Made by a program: the position numbers and the translations under genes. From Rhizobiaceae bacterium (lineage in GTDB: Bacteria > Pseudomonadota > Alphaproteobacteria > Rhizobiales > Rhizobiaceae), in NCBI GenBank assembly GCA_019635695.1, contig JAHBYZ010000001.1, positions 62,001-126,000 of the forward strand: a stretch of DNA of 64,000 nt. The letters are read 5' to 3'. Below are positions 35,398-44,088 of the stretch, piece after piece. Below the pieces are notes generated by a model, which saw only the letters and a list, made by a program, of their open reading frames with translations, was not told the DNA's origin and made no database searches. Within the stretch, counting starts at the first letter, position 1. Each line of letters starts with the position of its first letter.

Positions 35398-36206
35398 GGA
35401 AAGCCTATTACTACGCCGCGCTCGCCGTGCTGGTCGCCTTCGTCGTGCTGGCGCTGCTGGCTCCCTGGGTGGCGCCCTACGACCCCAATGCGCAGGATCT
35501 GCTGTCGCGGCTGAAGCCCTATTCTGCTGAACACTGGCTCGGCACCGACGAATATGGCCGCGACCAGCTCAGTCGGCTGATCTTCGGCGCGCGCGTGTCC
35601 TTGCTCGCGGCCGTCGAGGTCGTGGCCGTCGGGCTGCTGCTCGGCGTGCCGTCGGGCGTGCTTGCCGGCTTCTTCCCGGGCCTGATCGACGGTGCGCTGA
35701 GCCGCATCAGCGACGCGTTGATGAGTGTGCCGAGCCTGGTGCTGGCGCTGACCATCGTCGCGGTGCTGGGGCAGGGGCTGGGCAGCGCCATGTTCGCGGT
35801 CGGCATCGTGTTCACGCCGCGCTTCTTCCGCGTCGCACGCGCCTCGACCTACGAGGTGCGGCAGGAGACCTTCATCGAGGCTTCCTTCGCCATCGGCTGC
35901 AGCTGGTGGCGCGTCGCGTGGCGGCATGTGCTGCCCAACGCCATGTCGCCGCTGGTGGTGCAGATCGCCGTCGTGCTGGGTGCGGCCATCACCGCCGAGG
36001 CGAGCCTCTCCTTCCTCGGCATCGGCGTTCAGCCGCCGACGGCGAGCTGGGGCGGCATGCTCTCTTCAGCCTACCAGAATCTCTACGAAGCGGCGTATCT
36101 TATCTGGGCGCCTGGCATCGCGATCGCCCTGACGGTGCTGGCCTTCACTGCACTCGGCGACGAAGCGCGCGTCGCGCTGGGCACGAGACAGCCGGTGGGA
36201 GCATGA
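35394..36206 (+). CDS. ABC transporter permease (DppC family)
   Basis: Second permease, 270 residues. The HWLGTDEYGRDQLSRLIFGARVS motif is diagnostic of DppC, as is the loop RQETFIEASFAIGCSWWRVAWRHVLPNAMSP. Overlaps both neighbours by four bases. Confidence 0.92.
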   Translation: MRKAYYYAALAVLVAFVVLALLAPWVAPYDPNAQDLLSRLKPYSAEHWLGTDEYGRDQLSRLIFGARVSLLAAVEVVAVGLLLGVPSGVLAGFFPGLIDGALSRISDALMSVPSLVLALTIVAVLGQGLGSAMFAVGIVFTPRFFRVARASTYEVRQETFIEASFAIGCSWWRVAWRHVLPNAMSPLVVQIAVVLGAAITAEASLSFLGIGVQPPTASWGGMLSSAYQNLYEAAYLIWAPGIAIALTVLAFTALGDEARVALGTRQPVGA

Positions 36207-37210
36207 TGATGCAGCATCCCGCGCTTCTTGAGGTCCGCGATCTTGCGGTCGAGTTTCCCATTGGCGGGCGCTGGACGCCCGTGGTCAGCGATGCGCGGCT
36301 GACGCTGGCTCCGGGCGAGACGCTTGGGTTGGTCGGCGAGTCCGGCTCCGGCAAGTCGATCACCTCGATGGCGATCCTCGGGCTGGTGGGCGAGCTCGGC
36401 GGCCGCGTGCCGCGCGGCTCGGTACGCTTCGGCGGCGAGGAGGTGATCGGCGCTTCGCCGGCGCTGCTGCGCCGCCTGCGCGGCGAGCGCATCGGCATGA
36501 TCTTTCAGCAGCCGGGCCGCAGCCTGAACCCGGCTTTCACGGTAGGCGACCACATCGCCGAGACGGTGCGGCGCCATCGCGGCGTGTCGCGCGCGGACGC
36601 GTGGAAGCGGGCCGTGTCGCTGCTCGACCGCGTCGGCATCGCGCGCGCCGCCGAGCGCGCCGGCGACTACCCGCACCAGTTCAGCGGCGGCATGTGCCAG
36701 CGGGTGATGATCGCCATGGCGATATGCTGCGAACCCAACCTGCTCATCGCCGACGAGCCGACGACGGCGCTCGATGTGACCGTGCAGGCGATGGTGCTGA
36801 AGCTGCTGCGTGAGCTGATCGCCGAGAGCGGCATGGCGATGTTGTTCATCAGCCACGACCTCGCGGTTGTCTCCGAAGTCACGCAGCGCGTCAGCGTCAT
36901 GTATGCCGGGCAGACCGTCGAGGACGGCACGACGGGCGAGGTGTTCTCCGCGCCGGGCCACCCCTACACCCGCGCGCTGCTCGGCTCCATCCCCGGCGCC
37001 GGCAGGCAGCAGCGGCTGCGGCTGATCGAGGGCAGCATTCCCTCGCCCACGACCGTGATTACCGGCTGCCGCTTCAACCCGCGCTGCACCAGCCGCATCG
37101 CCGACCGCTGCGATACGCGGCCAGTCGAACTGAAACGCACCGCCGCCGGGCGGTATGTGCGATGCGTGCAGGCCGATGCTGTCGCCCAATCGCTGGTGGC
37201 CGCATCGTGA
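36203..37210 (+). CDS. ABC transporter ATP-binding protein (DppD family)
   Basis: First ATPase of the peptide-type importer, 335 residues. Walker [10 protein letters not shown], signature [15 protein letters not shown], Walker [13 protein letters not shown] and FISHDL are present. The C-terminal oligopeptide-transporter region has CRFNPRC and CDTR cysteines, a set that binds an Fe-S cluster in some DppD proteins. Its end overlaps the second ATPase (GTGA). Confidence 0.92.
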   Translation: MMMQHPALLEVRDLAVEFPIGGRWTPVVSDARLTLAPGETLGLVGESGSGKSITSMAILGLVGELGGRVPRGSVRFGGEEVIGASPALLRRLRGERIGMIFQQPGRSLNPAFTVGDHIAETVRRHRGVSRADAWKRAVSLLDRVGIARAAERAGDYPHQFSGGMCQRVMIAMAICCEPNLLIADEPTTALDVTVQAMVLKLLRELIAESGMAMLFISHDLAVVSEVTQRVSVMYAGQTVEDGTTGEVFSAPGHPYTRALLGSIPGAGRQQRLRLIEGSIPSPTTVITGCRFNPRCTSRIADRCDTRPVELKRTAAGRYVRCVQADAVAQSLVAAS

Positions 37211-37998
37211 CGCTTCTTCGAGTAGAAGGCTTGGCCAAGTCGTATCCGCGCCGACGGAACTTCTTCGGCCGCGTGGTCGACCGGGTGGAGGCGGTCTGCG
37301 ACGTCAGCTTCAGCCTCGGCCATGGCGAGACCCTGGCGATCGTGGGCGAATCGGGCGCCGGCAAATCGACCGTCGGGCGGCTGATCCTGCGGCTGATCGA
37401 GCCCGACCGGGGTCGCATCGTGCTCGACGGCGTCGACCTGCGCGCCATGCCGCGGCGCGCGCTCAGGCTGCACCGCCGCCATATGCAGATGATCTTCCAG
37501 GACCCGTTCTCCTCGCTCGATCCGCGCGTCGAGATTGGCCGCTCTGTCGAGGAGCCGATGCTGCTGCATCTCGGCCTCGCGGCCGACGAGCGGCGGGGCC
37601 GGGCGCTGGCGTTGCTGAAGCGCGTCGGCCTCGACGAGAGTTACGCGCGGCGGCTGCCGTCGGGGCTGTCGGGCGGCCAGCTCCAGCGCGTGGCGATAGC
37701 GCGCGCGCTGTCGCTCAACCCCAAGATCATCGTCTGCGACGAACCGGTGGCCGCACTCGACGTGTCGGTTCGCGCGCAGGTGCTCAACCTGATGGCGGAG
37801 CTGCAGGAGGAGTTCGGCATGTCCTATCTGTTCATCTCGCACGATCTCTCCATCGTGCGGGCTATTTCGGACAGGGTGGCCGTGATGTCGAAAGGCCGCG
37901 TCATGGAGATCGGCGAGACCGAGCAGATCTTTGCCGCGCCGAAGAACGACTATACGAACGAGCTTATCCGCGCGATTCCCGCGATGGCGCACGGCTGA
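37207..37998 (+). CDS. ABC transporter ATP-binding protein (DppF family)
   Basis: Second ATPase, 263 residues from a GTG at 37207. Walker A GESGAGKST, Q-loop MIFQDPFSSLDPR, signature LSGGQLQRVAIARAL, Walker B IIVCDEPVAALD and FISHDLS. It is shorter than typical DppF (about 320) because the C-terminal cysteine-rich tail is missing. Last of the five importer genes, 13 bases before the GlcD-like flavoenzyme. Confidence 0.92.
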   Translation: MTLLRVEGLAKSYPRRRNFFGRVVDRVEAVCDVSFSLGHGETLAIVGESGAGKSTVGRLILRLIEPDRGRIVLDGVDLRAMPRRALRLHRRHMQMIFQDPFSSLDPRVEIGRSVEEPMLLHLGLAADERRGRALALLKRVGLDESYARRLPSGLSGGQLQRVAIARALSLNPKIIVCDEPVAALDVSVRAQVLNLMAELQEEFGMSYLFISHDLSIVRAISDRVAVMSKGRVMEIGETEQIFAAPKNDYTNELIRAIPAMAHG

Positions 37999-38011
37999 AG
38001 GTGGCCCCGCA

Positions 38012-39403
38012 ATGACGACGACCGCGTTGCTGGCTGAACTGGAGCGCGAGCTCGGACCCGGCGGCATCCGGCGCGGCGACCAGATCGCGCAGCGCCACTG
38101 GGCCGACGTGTCGGGTCTCGACCCGGTCTGCCCGTTGGCGCTGATCCTGCCGCGCACGGTGGCCGAGGTTTCGGCGGTCATGGCGGCATGCCGTCGGCAC
38201 GGCCACACGATCATCGTGCAGGGCGGCATGACCGGTGCGGCGGCCGGCGCGCAGCCGCGCGAGGGCGAGATCGCGCTGTCTCTGGAGCGACTGAACGGCA
38301 TTGAGGAGACCGACCCCTGGTCGGCAACCATGACTGTGCTCGCGGGAACGCCGCTCGCCGCGATACAGAAAGCGGCGGCGGATGCCGGCTTCTCCTGCGG
38401 CATCGACCTCGGCGCGCGCGACAGCGCCACGATCGGCGGCATCGTCTCGACCAATGCCGGCGGCAACCAGGTCATTCGCTACGGCATGGCGCGCCGCAAC
38501 ATACTCGGCCTTGAAGTGGTGCTTGCCGACGGCACGGTCGTCACCGGCCTCAACAAGATGCTGAAGAACAATGCCGGCTACGACTGGACTCAACTCTTCA
38601 TCGGCGCGGAGGGCACGCTCGGCGTGGTGACGCGCGTAGTGGTGCAGCTGCAGCCGCCTCTGCCGGCGGTGCGCGCCGCCTTGCTGGCGGTTGACGGCAC
38701 GAACGAGGCACTGGCGGCGCTTCGGCTTGCGCGCCAGATGCTGCCGGCCGGGCTGCTGGTGTTCGAGATCATGTGGCGCGAATATTACGAGCTCGCGGCT
38801 TCCGTCGAGGGTGTAGCGCCGCCGTTGCCGGCCGGCCATGACGGCTATGTGCTTGTGGAGGTTCCCGGGCCTGCCGCCGGGGATCATCCGATCGAGGCGT
38901 GGCTGGAGCGCGCGCTGGAGGAAGGGCTGATCCAGGACGCCGTCGTCGCCAGGTCGCTGGCGGATCGCAATGCCTTCTGGGCGATGCGGGAAAGCGCGTA
39001 CAAGTTCAGCCAGGTCGTCGCGCCGCCGATCAATTTCGACATCTCCTTCCCGCTTGACCGCATGGCCGAGGCGATCGATCGCATGCGCGCCGGCATGCCG
39101 GCGCTCGGGCCTGACGTGAAGTGGTGCGTGTTCGGCCACCTGGCCGACGGCAACGTGCACGTGATGGTGATGACCCCGCGCAAGACGGAAGTGAAGGAAG
39201 CGGTCGACGATCTGGTCTACGGCATCACGGCCGCGCTCGGGGGCTCCGTCTCGGCGGAGCACGGCATCGGCCGCGTCAAGCGCAAGCATCTGCCGCTCAG
39301 CCGCAGCCCGGAAGAGCTGGCGCTGATGCAGCGTCTGAAGACCTGCCTCGATCCTCAGGGACTGCTCAATCCCGGCCGCGTGGTCGATCCGACGAGCGAT
39401 TGA
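38012..39403 (+). CDS. FAD-linked D-2-hydroxyacid dehydrogenase (GlcD/D-LDH type)
   Basis: PCMH-type flavoprotein that oxidises a D-2-hydroxyacid (glycolate, D-lactate, D-2-hydroxyglutarate class) to the 2-oxoacid, 463 residues. The FAD-binding part includes MTGAAAGAQPREGEIALSLERL and GGIVSTNAGGNQVIRYGM, and the C-terminal catalytic region has FGHLADGNVHVMV and SAEHGIGRVKRKHL with the usual histidines and metal-linked residues. Glycolate-oxidase partner genes glcE and glcF are absent, so it probably acts alone. Next to an importer and a second D-hydroxyacid enzyme, it would supply 2-oxoacids to the ThDP or Kor enzymes. Confidence 0.88.
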   Translation: MTTTALLAELERELGPGGIRRGDQIAQRHWADVSGLDPVCPLALILPRTVAEVSAVMAACRRHGHTIIVQGGMTGAAAGAQPREGEIALSLERLNGIEETDPWSATMTVLAGTPLAAIQKAAADAGFSCGIDLGARDSATIGGIVSTNAGGNQVIRYGMARRNILGLEVVLADGTVVTGLNKMLKNNAGYDWTQLFIGAEGTLGVVTRVVVQLQPPLPAVRAALLAVDGTNEALAALRLARQMLPAGLLVFEIMWREYYELAASVEGVAPPLPAGHDGYVLVEVPGPAAGDHPIEAWLERALEEGLIQDAVVARSLADRNAFWAMRESAYKFSQVVAPPINFDISFPLDRMAEAIDRMRAGMPALGPDVKWCVFGHLADGNVHVMVMTPRKTEVKEAVDDLVYGITAALGGSVSAEHGIGRVKRKHLPLSRSPEELALMQRLKTCLDPQGLLNPGRVVDPTSD

Positions 39404-39412
39404 ATCCGATTT

Positions 39413-40351
39413 TCAGCGCACCACGTTCTGAGGCGGCTCGCCGGCGAGATAGCGTTCAAGGTTTGCGTGAAACAGCGCGGTGGCGTTGCGGATGGCGCGC
39501 TCGGTGCCGCCGCCTATGTGCGGCGACAGGATCACGTTGCCCAGCGCGAGAAACTCCGAACGTATCGCCGGTTCGCCGACAAAGGTATCCAGCCCCGCGC
39601 CGGCAATAGTGCCGCTGCGCAGCGCCTCGACCAGCGCGTCCTCGTCGATGACGGAGCCGCGCGCGACGTTGACGAGGTGCCCGTGCGGCCCGAGCGCGGC
39701 AAGCACGTCGCGGCCGACCGAACCGTCGGTGTCGGCGTTCGCCGCGACGGCGATCACCAGATCGTCGGCCCATTCCGCCAATGCAAGCAGCGTCGGGAAA
39801 TGCGCATAGGGCGCCTGCGGGCGGAAGCTGCGGCTGAAATAGCCGATCTCCATTTCGAAGGCTGCAAGTCGCTTCGCGATCTGCAGGCCGATATCGCCGA
39901 GCCCGTATATGCCGACCTTGCGCCCGCCCGCGGATACGTCGAAGCTCTTCCGCTCCTTGCCCCAGGCGCCGCGCCGGACGAAGGCGTCGGCCTTCGGCAA
40001 TTCCTTCACGAGCGAGAGCAGCATGGTTGCGGCGAGGTCGGCGACGCAGCTTGCGCTCGCACCGGGCGTGTTGGTGACGAGCACGCCGCGGCGGCGCAGC
40101 ATTTCGAGATCGAGCTGGTCGGTGCCGACTCCGAAATGGCAGACGTAGCGCAGCGCCGGCAGCAGCTCGATCATGGCGGCGGTCAGCGGCCGGTTGCCGA
40201 TCGTGAAGGCGACGTCAGCGCGCGCGCGCCCCTGGTAGGTCCGCAGGAAGTCCAGCGTATCGCGCGAGGCGTCGACGAGCGCCAGCCGCTCGCGCAGCGG
40301 GTCGAGAGCGCTCACAGGCATCGGCGCGAGGACCAGGATGCTCTCCGACAT
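39413..40351 (-). CDS. NAD(P)-dependent D-isomer 2-hydroxyacid dehydrogenase
   Basis: Interconverts a D-2-hydroxyacid and a 2-oxoacid, 312 residues. The nucleotide-binding motif is KVGIYGLGDIGLQIAKRL, and the catalytic triad is visible as Arg in NVARGSVIDE, Glu in FVGEPAI and His in LSPHIGGGT. Start 40351 has GAAGGACA upstream. It converges with the GlcD-like gene (gap of nine bases). Its promoter carries the operator at 40410-40428, on the strand that reads toward this gene. Confidence 0.9.
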   Translation of the reverse strand: MSESILVLAPMPVSALDPLRERLALVDASRDTLDFLRTYQGRARADVAFTIGNRPLTAAMIELLPALRYVCHFGVGTDQLDLEMLRRRGVLVTNTPGASASCVADLAATMLLSLVKELPKADAFVRRGAWGKERKSFDVSAGGRKVGIYGLGDIGLQIAKRLAAFEMEIGYFSRSFRPQAPYAHFPTLLALAEWADDLVIAVAANADTDGSVGRDVLAALGPHGHLVNVARGSVIDEDALVEALRSGTIAGAGLDTFVGEPAIRSEFLALGNVILSPHIGGGTERAIRNATALFHANLERYLAGEPPQNVVR

Positions 40352-40409
40352 TGTCCTTCCCTTCCTTGTCGTTCCCAAACTGCCTGTCCGAATTGGCGAT
40401 TCGATTGGA

Positions 40410-40428
40410 TTTCTATGTAATCAAGAAA
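40410..40428 (-). promoter_or_regulatory. Operator of the D-2-hydroxyacid dehydrogenase, TTTCW-N9-WGAAA family
   Basis: Read toward 40351 it is TTTCTTGATTACATAGAAA, 17 of 19 identical to the 28124 site and in the same orientation relative to its gene. The EthD-like gene (start 40457) is divergent and may share control. Confidence 0.68.
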
Positions 40429-40456
40429 TACGATCGGTCGATCAGGGAGCGAGCCG

Positions 40457-40774
40457 ATGCCGCAGCGTTACAAGTTCATCGTACTCACCAATGCAGTCGA
40501 CGACCGCGACGACGAATTCAACGACTGGTATTCGAACGTACACCTGTCGGACGTGACGGGCATTCCCGGCATCGTCAGCGCCGAGCGCTACAAGCTGGCG
40601 CACGTCCAGCGCAACCCGCAGCAGCCGTTCAGGTATCTGGCGATCTACGAGATCGAAACCGACGACCTCGAATTCGTGACGGCCGAGATTGGCAGGCGGG
40701 CGGGCACGCCGGCGATGGTGATTTCCGACGCCATGGCTGCGGACAAGATCGCGGCGATATTCACACCGCTCTGA
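40457..40774 (+). CDS. EthD-like small alpha/beta-barrel protein
   Basis: A 105-residue protein of the dimeric alpha-beta barrel group related to EthD/DUF4286. The core FIVLTNAVDDRDDEFNDWYSNVHLSDVTGIPGIVSAERY matches the C-terminal half of 50369-50893 in pattern (NPAEGKEEEYNVWYDGRHVADTLALPGLTAAQRY). Such proteins are small decarboxylases, isomerases or accessory factors beside cytochrome P450 or monooxygenase genes; no reaction is assigned. Starts 28 bases after the 40410 operator with GGGAGCG upstream. Confidence 0.65.
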   Translation: MPQRYKFIVLTNAVDDRDDEFNDWYSNVHLSDVTGIPGIVSAERYKLAHVQRNPQQPFRYLAIYEIETDDLEFVTAEIGRRAGTPAMVISDAMAADKIAAIFTPL

Positions 40775-40781
40775 TCGCAAC

Positions 40782-41603
40782 CTAGCCGGCCTGCGGCGCC
40801 GGCCGGCCGGAATGCGTGAATTTCGGCTGCACCATCTCGCGCTTGGCAACCAGTGCGCGCTCGGCGAGGAACTTCGTGGAGGTCCAGCCGCCGTCAATGG
40901 CGATGCACTGGCCGTTGACCCAGCCTGCGTCCTCCGAACACAGGAACACGATCATCGCGGCGACGTCGTCGACCGTCCCCCAGCGCGCCGAGGGTGTCAT
41001 CTCGTCGTTCATGCGCCTGAAGGTTTCGCTGCCCATGCGGTCGCTTGTCATCTCGGTCTCGACGGCCCCCGGCGCCACCGCGTTGCAGCGGATACCGGCG
41101 CTGCCGTACTGGGCGGCGATGTGGGTGGTCAACCCGATCAGCCCCGCCTTGGCGGCCGAATAGGCGCCGCCGCGCAGACCCCCGACCAGCGCGAAGGTGG
41201 ACGAGACGTTGATGATGCAGGACTGCGGCCCCATCACCTTCACCGCCTCGCGGGCGAAGCGGAACGGCGCCTTCAGCATCAGCTCGAAACTGGCGTCCAG
41301 CAGCGCGTCGTCGGTCTCGTGCAGCGGCTTGGGATGGCCCATGCCGGCATTGTTGATGAGGTAGTTGAGCTCGCCGAAGCGCGACCTCGCCAGCTCGACG
41401 GCCCGCGCCGGCGCGTCGGCGGCGGTGGCGTCGGCCGATATCGTGGCGACCATCGAACCTTTGTCGCCGGCGTCGATCACGAGCTGGTCGAGCCGGTCCT
41501 GCCTCCTGCCAAGCGCGACGACGGCGACGCCCGCATCGAGAAAGCGAAGCGCGGTGGCGCGCCCGATACCGGTGGCGCCTCCCGTGACCAGGGCAACTTT
41601 CAA
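40782..41603 (-). CDS. SDR-family oxidoreductase, module 2
   Basis: NAD(P)-dependent dehydrogenase, 273 residues from a TTG at 41603 with GGAG eight bases upstream. Motifs: TGGATGIG, NNAG, catalytic Ser in NVSSTFA and YSAAK. A basic C-terminal tail of about 25 residues follows the usual end. It is the second gene after the CoA ligase on the minus strand, matching the SDR of module 1 in context though not in position. Confidence 0.86.
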   Translation of the reverse strand: MKVALVTGGATGIGRATALRFLDAGVAVVALGRRQDRLDQLVIDAGDKGSMVATISADATAADAPARAVELARSRFGELNYLINNAGMGHPKPLHETDDALLDASFELMLKAPFRFAREAVKVMGPQSCIINVSSTFALVGGLRGGAYSAAKAGLIGLTTHIAAQYGSAGIRCNAVAPGAVETEMTSDRMGSETFRRMNDEMTPSARWGTVDDVAAMIVFLCSEDAGWVNGQCIAIDGGWTSTKFLAERALVAKREMVQPKFTHSGRPAPQAG

Positions 41604-41661
41604 GGCAATTCTCCATCGTCGCCGCGCTTCTGCGCGGTTCCCAAAATTGCGGGGTGGGGCG

Positions 41662-43164
41662 TCAGCGTGCTTCGGCCGACATCCTGCCTATGATGGTTGT
41701 GCGCAGCAGCGAGCGCTGGATCTGGCCGGTGGCCGGCGTGCGCGGCAGCGAATCGACCGCCAGCACCCGGCGCGGGCATTTGTGTGCGGCCAGCCGTCCG
41801 GAAAGGTGGGCGCGGATCGCGTCGACGGTCGGTATGGCGGCGCCACGGCGCAGCACGACCGCCGCGCACACCACCTCGCCCCACACGGGGTCGGGCAGGC
41901 CGACCACGGAAACCTCGTCGACGCCTTCCAGTCCTGCCAGCGCTTCCTCGACCTCGGCCGGCGCGATGGTCTCTGCGCCGGAGCGGATCACCTCGCGCCG
42001 CCGGCCGACGATGCTGATGAAACCGTCCTCGTCCATCTCGACCAGATCGCCCGTGTGGTACCAGCCGTCGACAAGTGTCTCGGCGGTCACGTCCGGCAGG
42101 TCAAAATAACCCGTCATCATCTGGTTCGAGCGGCCGATCAGTTCTCCGTCCACGATACGCAGTTCGGTGCCCGGCGTCGGCAAGCCGACGCTGTAGGGCT
42201 TGGCACGCAGGTCATCCTCGCCGATCGTCGAGCCGGTGCCGAGTTCGGTCGCGCCCCACGAACTGGTGACGTCCGCGCGCGGGAACTTCCGCTTGATTCT
42301 GTCGATCAGCGTCGGTTCGAAGCGGTAGGTGCCGGTCCGCGCGTATAGCATCGACGCGGTCTGGTACGGCTTGCCGTGTTCGAGCAGGCGCTCCCACACG
42401 GCGGGGATGGCGTATAGGCTGGCCGGCGACCAGCGGTCCAGTATGGCGGCGAGCGACGGCGCGTCGGCCTTGGCAGTCAGGTGAATGGTGCGCAAGTGCA
42501 TCCACGCGACAAGCAGGAAGTTCCAGCCTGCCCAGTGGAAGAACGGGAACATGTTGACCTCGCCGCCGCCGCCGCACGCGGGTGTGCGCGTGGCGCCGGC
42601 CAGCGAGCGGTGCCAGCTGCCGCGATGCGACACCATCACGCCCTTCGGCTCGCCCGTACTGCCGCTGGTCAGGAAGATGGCGTGGATGTCCTCGTCGTCG
42701 ACGGCGATGCCGGGCGGGCTTTCCGAAGCGCGGGCGAAGGCGTTTTCGAGATCGAGGCCGGGTCCGCTGCCGTTGACGGTGGCGACGCGCACGCGCGTCG
42801 ACTTCTCGAGCGCCGAGAGTTTCTCGCCCATGACGGCGTCACCGACGACCAGCGCCGGGCGGATATAGGCGATCTGGGCTGCCGCCTCGCGTTGCGAAAG
42901 GCTGTCCTTGAACGGCACGAACACCGCCCCGAGCTTCTGCGTGGCGAAGAACACGTCGATCTCGCGCAGCGACATCGGCCCCCAGTACATCACGCGGTCG
43001 CCGCGGCGCAGGCCGAGCCCGTAGAGCGCGTTGGCCATGCGCTCGGCGTCGCGCTTCGACTGGGCAAAGGTGCGCATTTCATCGCCGAGAGTGACCGACG
43101 GCCGCGTCGGCACGGCAGCGGCCGCAAGATCGAGGATCTTGCCGACGGTATGCTCGAATCTCAC
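41662..43164 (-). CDS. AMP-forming acyl-CoA ligase, module 2 (A10 lysine replaced by Gln)
   Basis: Acyl-CoA synthetase, 500 residues from a GTG at 43164 after AGGAGGAGG. It is a paralogue of 10573: shared features include FLTSGSTGEPKGVMVSH, FFHWAGWNFLLVAW, SWGATELG and YHTGDLVEMDEDGFISIVGR. The A10 motif is LPRTPATGQIQR, again with glutamine (Gln481) in place of the catalytic lysine. Its promoter contains the operator at 43241-43259, which overlaps the stop codon of the upstream tetR gene, so it can be transcribed separately from tetR. Confidence 0.88.
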   Translation of the reverse strand: MRFEHTVGKILDLAAAAVPTRPSVTLGDEMRTFAQSKRDAERMANALYGLGLRRGDRVMYWGPMSLREIDVFFATQKLGAVFVPFKDSLSQREAAAQIAYIRPALVVGDAVMGEKLSALEKSTRVRVATVNGSGPGLDLENAFARASESPPGIAVDDEDIHAIFLTSGSTGEPKGVMVSHRGSWHRSLAGATRTPACGGGGEVNMFPFFHWAGWNFLLVAWMHLRTIHLTAKADAPSLAAILDRWSPASLYAIPAVWERLLEHGKPYQTASMLYARTGTYRFEPTLIDRIKRKFPRADVTSSWGATELGTGSTIGEDDLRAKPYSVGLPTPGTELRIVDGELIGRSNQMMTGYFDLPDVTAETLVDGWYHTGDLVEMDEDGFISIVGRRREVIRSGAETIAPAEVEEALAGLEGVDEVSVVGLPDPVWGEVVCAAVVLRRGAAIPTVDAIRAHLSGRLAAHKCPRRVLAVDSLPRTPATGQIQRSLLRTTIIGRMSAEAR

Positions 43165-43240
43165 CCTGGCCTCCTCCTGCCCGGCCTTCTCATGGAAGGT
43201 GCGGCCAATCGTAAGGCCGGCGCTGCCGCCGTCAACAATT

Positions 43241-43259
43241 TTTCTATGCGATCAAGAAA
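43241..43259 (-). promoter_or_regulatory. Operator of the module-2 CoA ligase, overlapping the tetR stop
   Basis: Read toward 43164 it is TTTCTTGATCGCATAGAAA, 16 of 19 identical to the 28124 site. The tetR stop codon (43252-43254) lies inside it. Repression of the ligase-SDR pair at the 3' end of tetR is inferred. Confidence 0.68.
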
Positions 43260-43932
43260 TCTTCTTCGCGCCGGGCTTGCCGGGCGGGGTCGCGCCTTCG
43301 AAGAACAGCACCTTCATGGCGTCGGCCAGCCGCTCCGGTGGCGCGCCGTTGGGACGGAACCACTCGACGGCCCAGTTCATGCTGCCGAGCATCAGCATGC
43401 GCAGCATCGTCATGTCGATATCGGTCCGAACCTCTCCCGCAACGACGGCCTCCTCCAGAAGCGTGCGCCAGATGGCGTTGATGTCGCGGCTGATAGCGAG
43501 CGCCCGCGCACGCACCTCGGGAGAGATCTGCGATGCGATGCGGTGGTCGGCCCGCACGTAGTCGTCGTCCTTGAGGATATGGGTGAGGTAGACGGTGAAG
43601 GCCGTCTCCAGTCGCTCGCGCTTGCTGGCGTCGGCTGGCAGCGCGTCGAGCGCGGTGCGTAGCGCGGCTGCGGCACGCGCCGGGCCATGCGAGATGATGT
43701 CGGAGACCAGCTCTTCCTTGTTGTCGTAGTAGTAGTATAGCCCGGTCAGATGGATGCCGGCGAGTTGGGCAATGTCCGACAGTCGGGTCAGGCTGTAGCC
43801 GCGTTGAGCGAACAGCGACGCGGCCGCGTCGAGAATCTGCTGCCGAGTCGACTCCGACTTGCGGGTTGCCTTGCGGCCGGACGCCTTGCGGCTGACGTGA
43901 TCGGGAATGGGCTGGGGATCGGTATCGGACAT
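43252..43932 (-). CDS. TetR-family transcriptional regulator, module 2
   Basis: Repressor of 226 residues. The helix-turn-helix runs from RQQILDAAASLFAQRGYSLTRLSDIAQLAG to HLTGLYYYYDNKEELV at about residues 30-75, preceded by a basic tail with KASGRKATRKSES. The C-terminal domain is helical and unlike a standard TetR ligand pocket apart from MLGSMNWAVEWF. It is divergent from the Kor-2 operon and flanked on both sides by matching operators (43241 and 44029), so autoregulation and control of the Kor, CoA-ligase, ThDP and D-2-hydroxyacid genes are the simplest reading. Confidence 0.9.
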   Translation of the reverse strand: MSDTDPQPIPDHVSRKASGRKATRKSESTRQQILDAAASLFAQRGYSLTRLSDIAQLAGIHLTGLYYYYDNKEELVSDIISHGPARAAAALRTALDALPADASKRERLETAFTVYLTHILKDDDYVRADHRIASQISPEVRARALAISRDINAIWRTLLEEAVVAGEVRTDIDMTMLRMLMLGSMNWAVEWFRPNGAPPERLADAMKVLFFEGATPPGKPGAKKIS

Positions 43933-44028
43933 CGCGCGATAAACACCATTGCGGCGGCGAGCCTGTCAATGACGCGATCGGCGACGCGATCCGGTATCGC
44001 CGCTTCCCTTCTGCTGTTCTTTTCAAGA

Positions 44029-44047
44029 TTTCTAGTTGACATAGAAA
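44029..44047 (+). promoter_or_regulatory. Operator/promoter of the module-2 Kor operon
   Basis: TTTCTAGTTGACATAGAAA differs from the 28124 site at one of 19 positions and likewise encloses TTGACA (44036-44041). A weak TAGTCC lies 17 bases on. The Kor start at 44089 follows a short leader with AGGGAGG. The site also lies 97 bases from the tetR start. Confidence 0.78.
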
Positions 44048-44088
44048 AATCGGTTGGCTAGTCCAGAGGCACCAGGGAGGCAGGTGCG

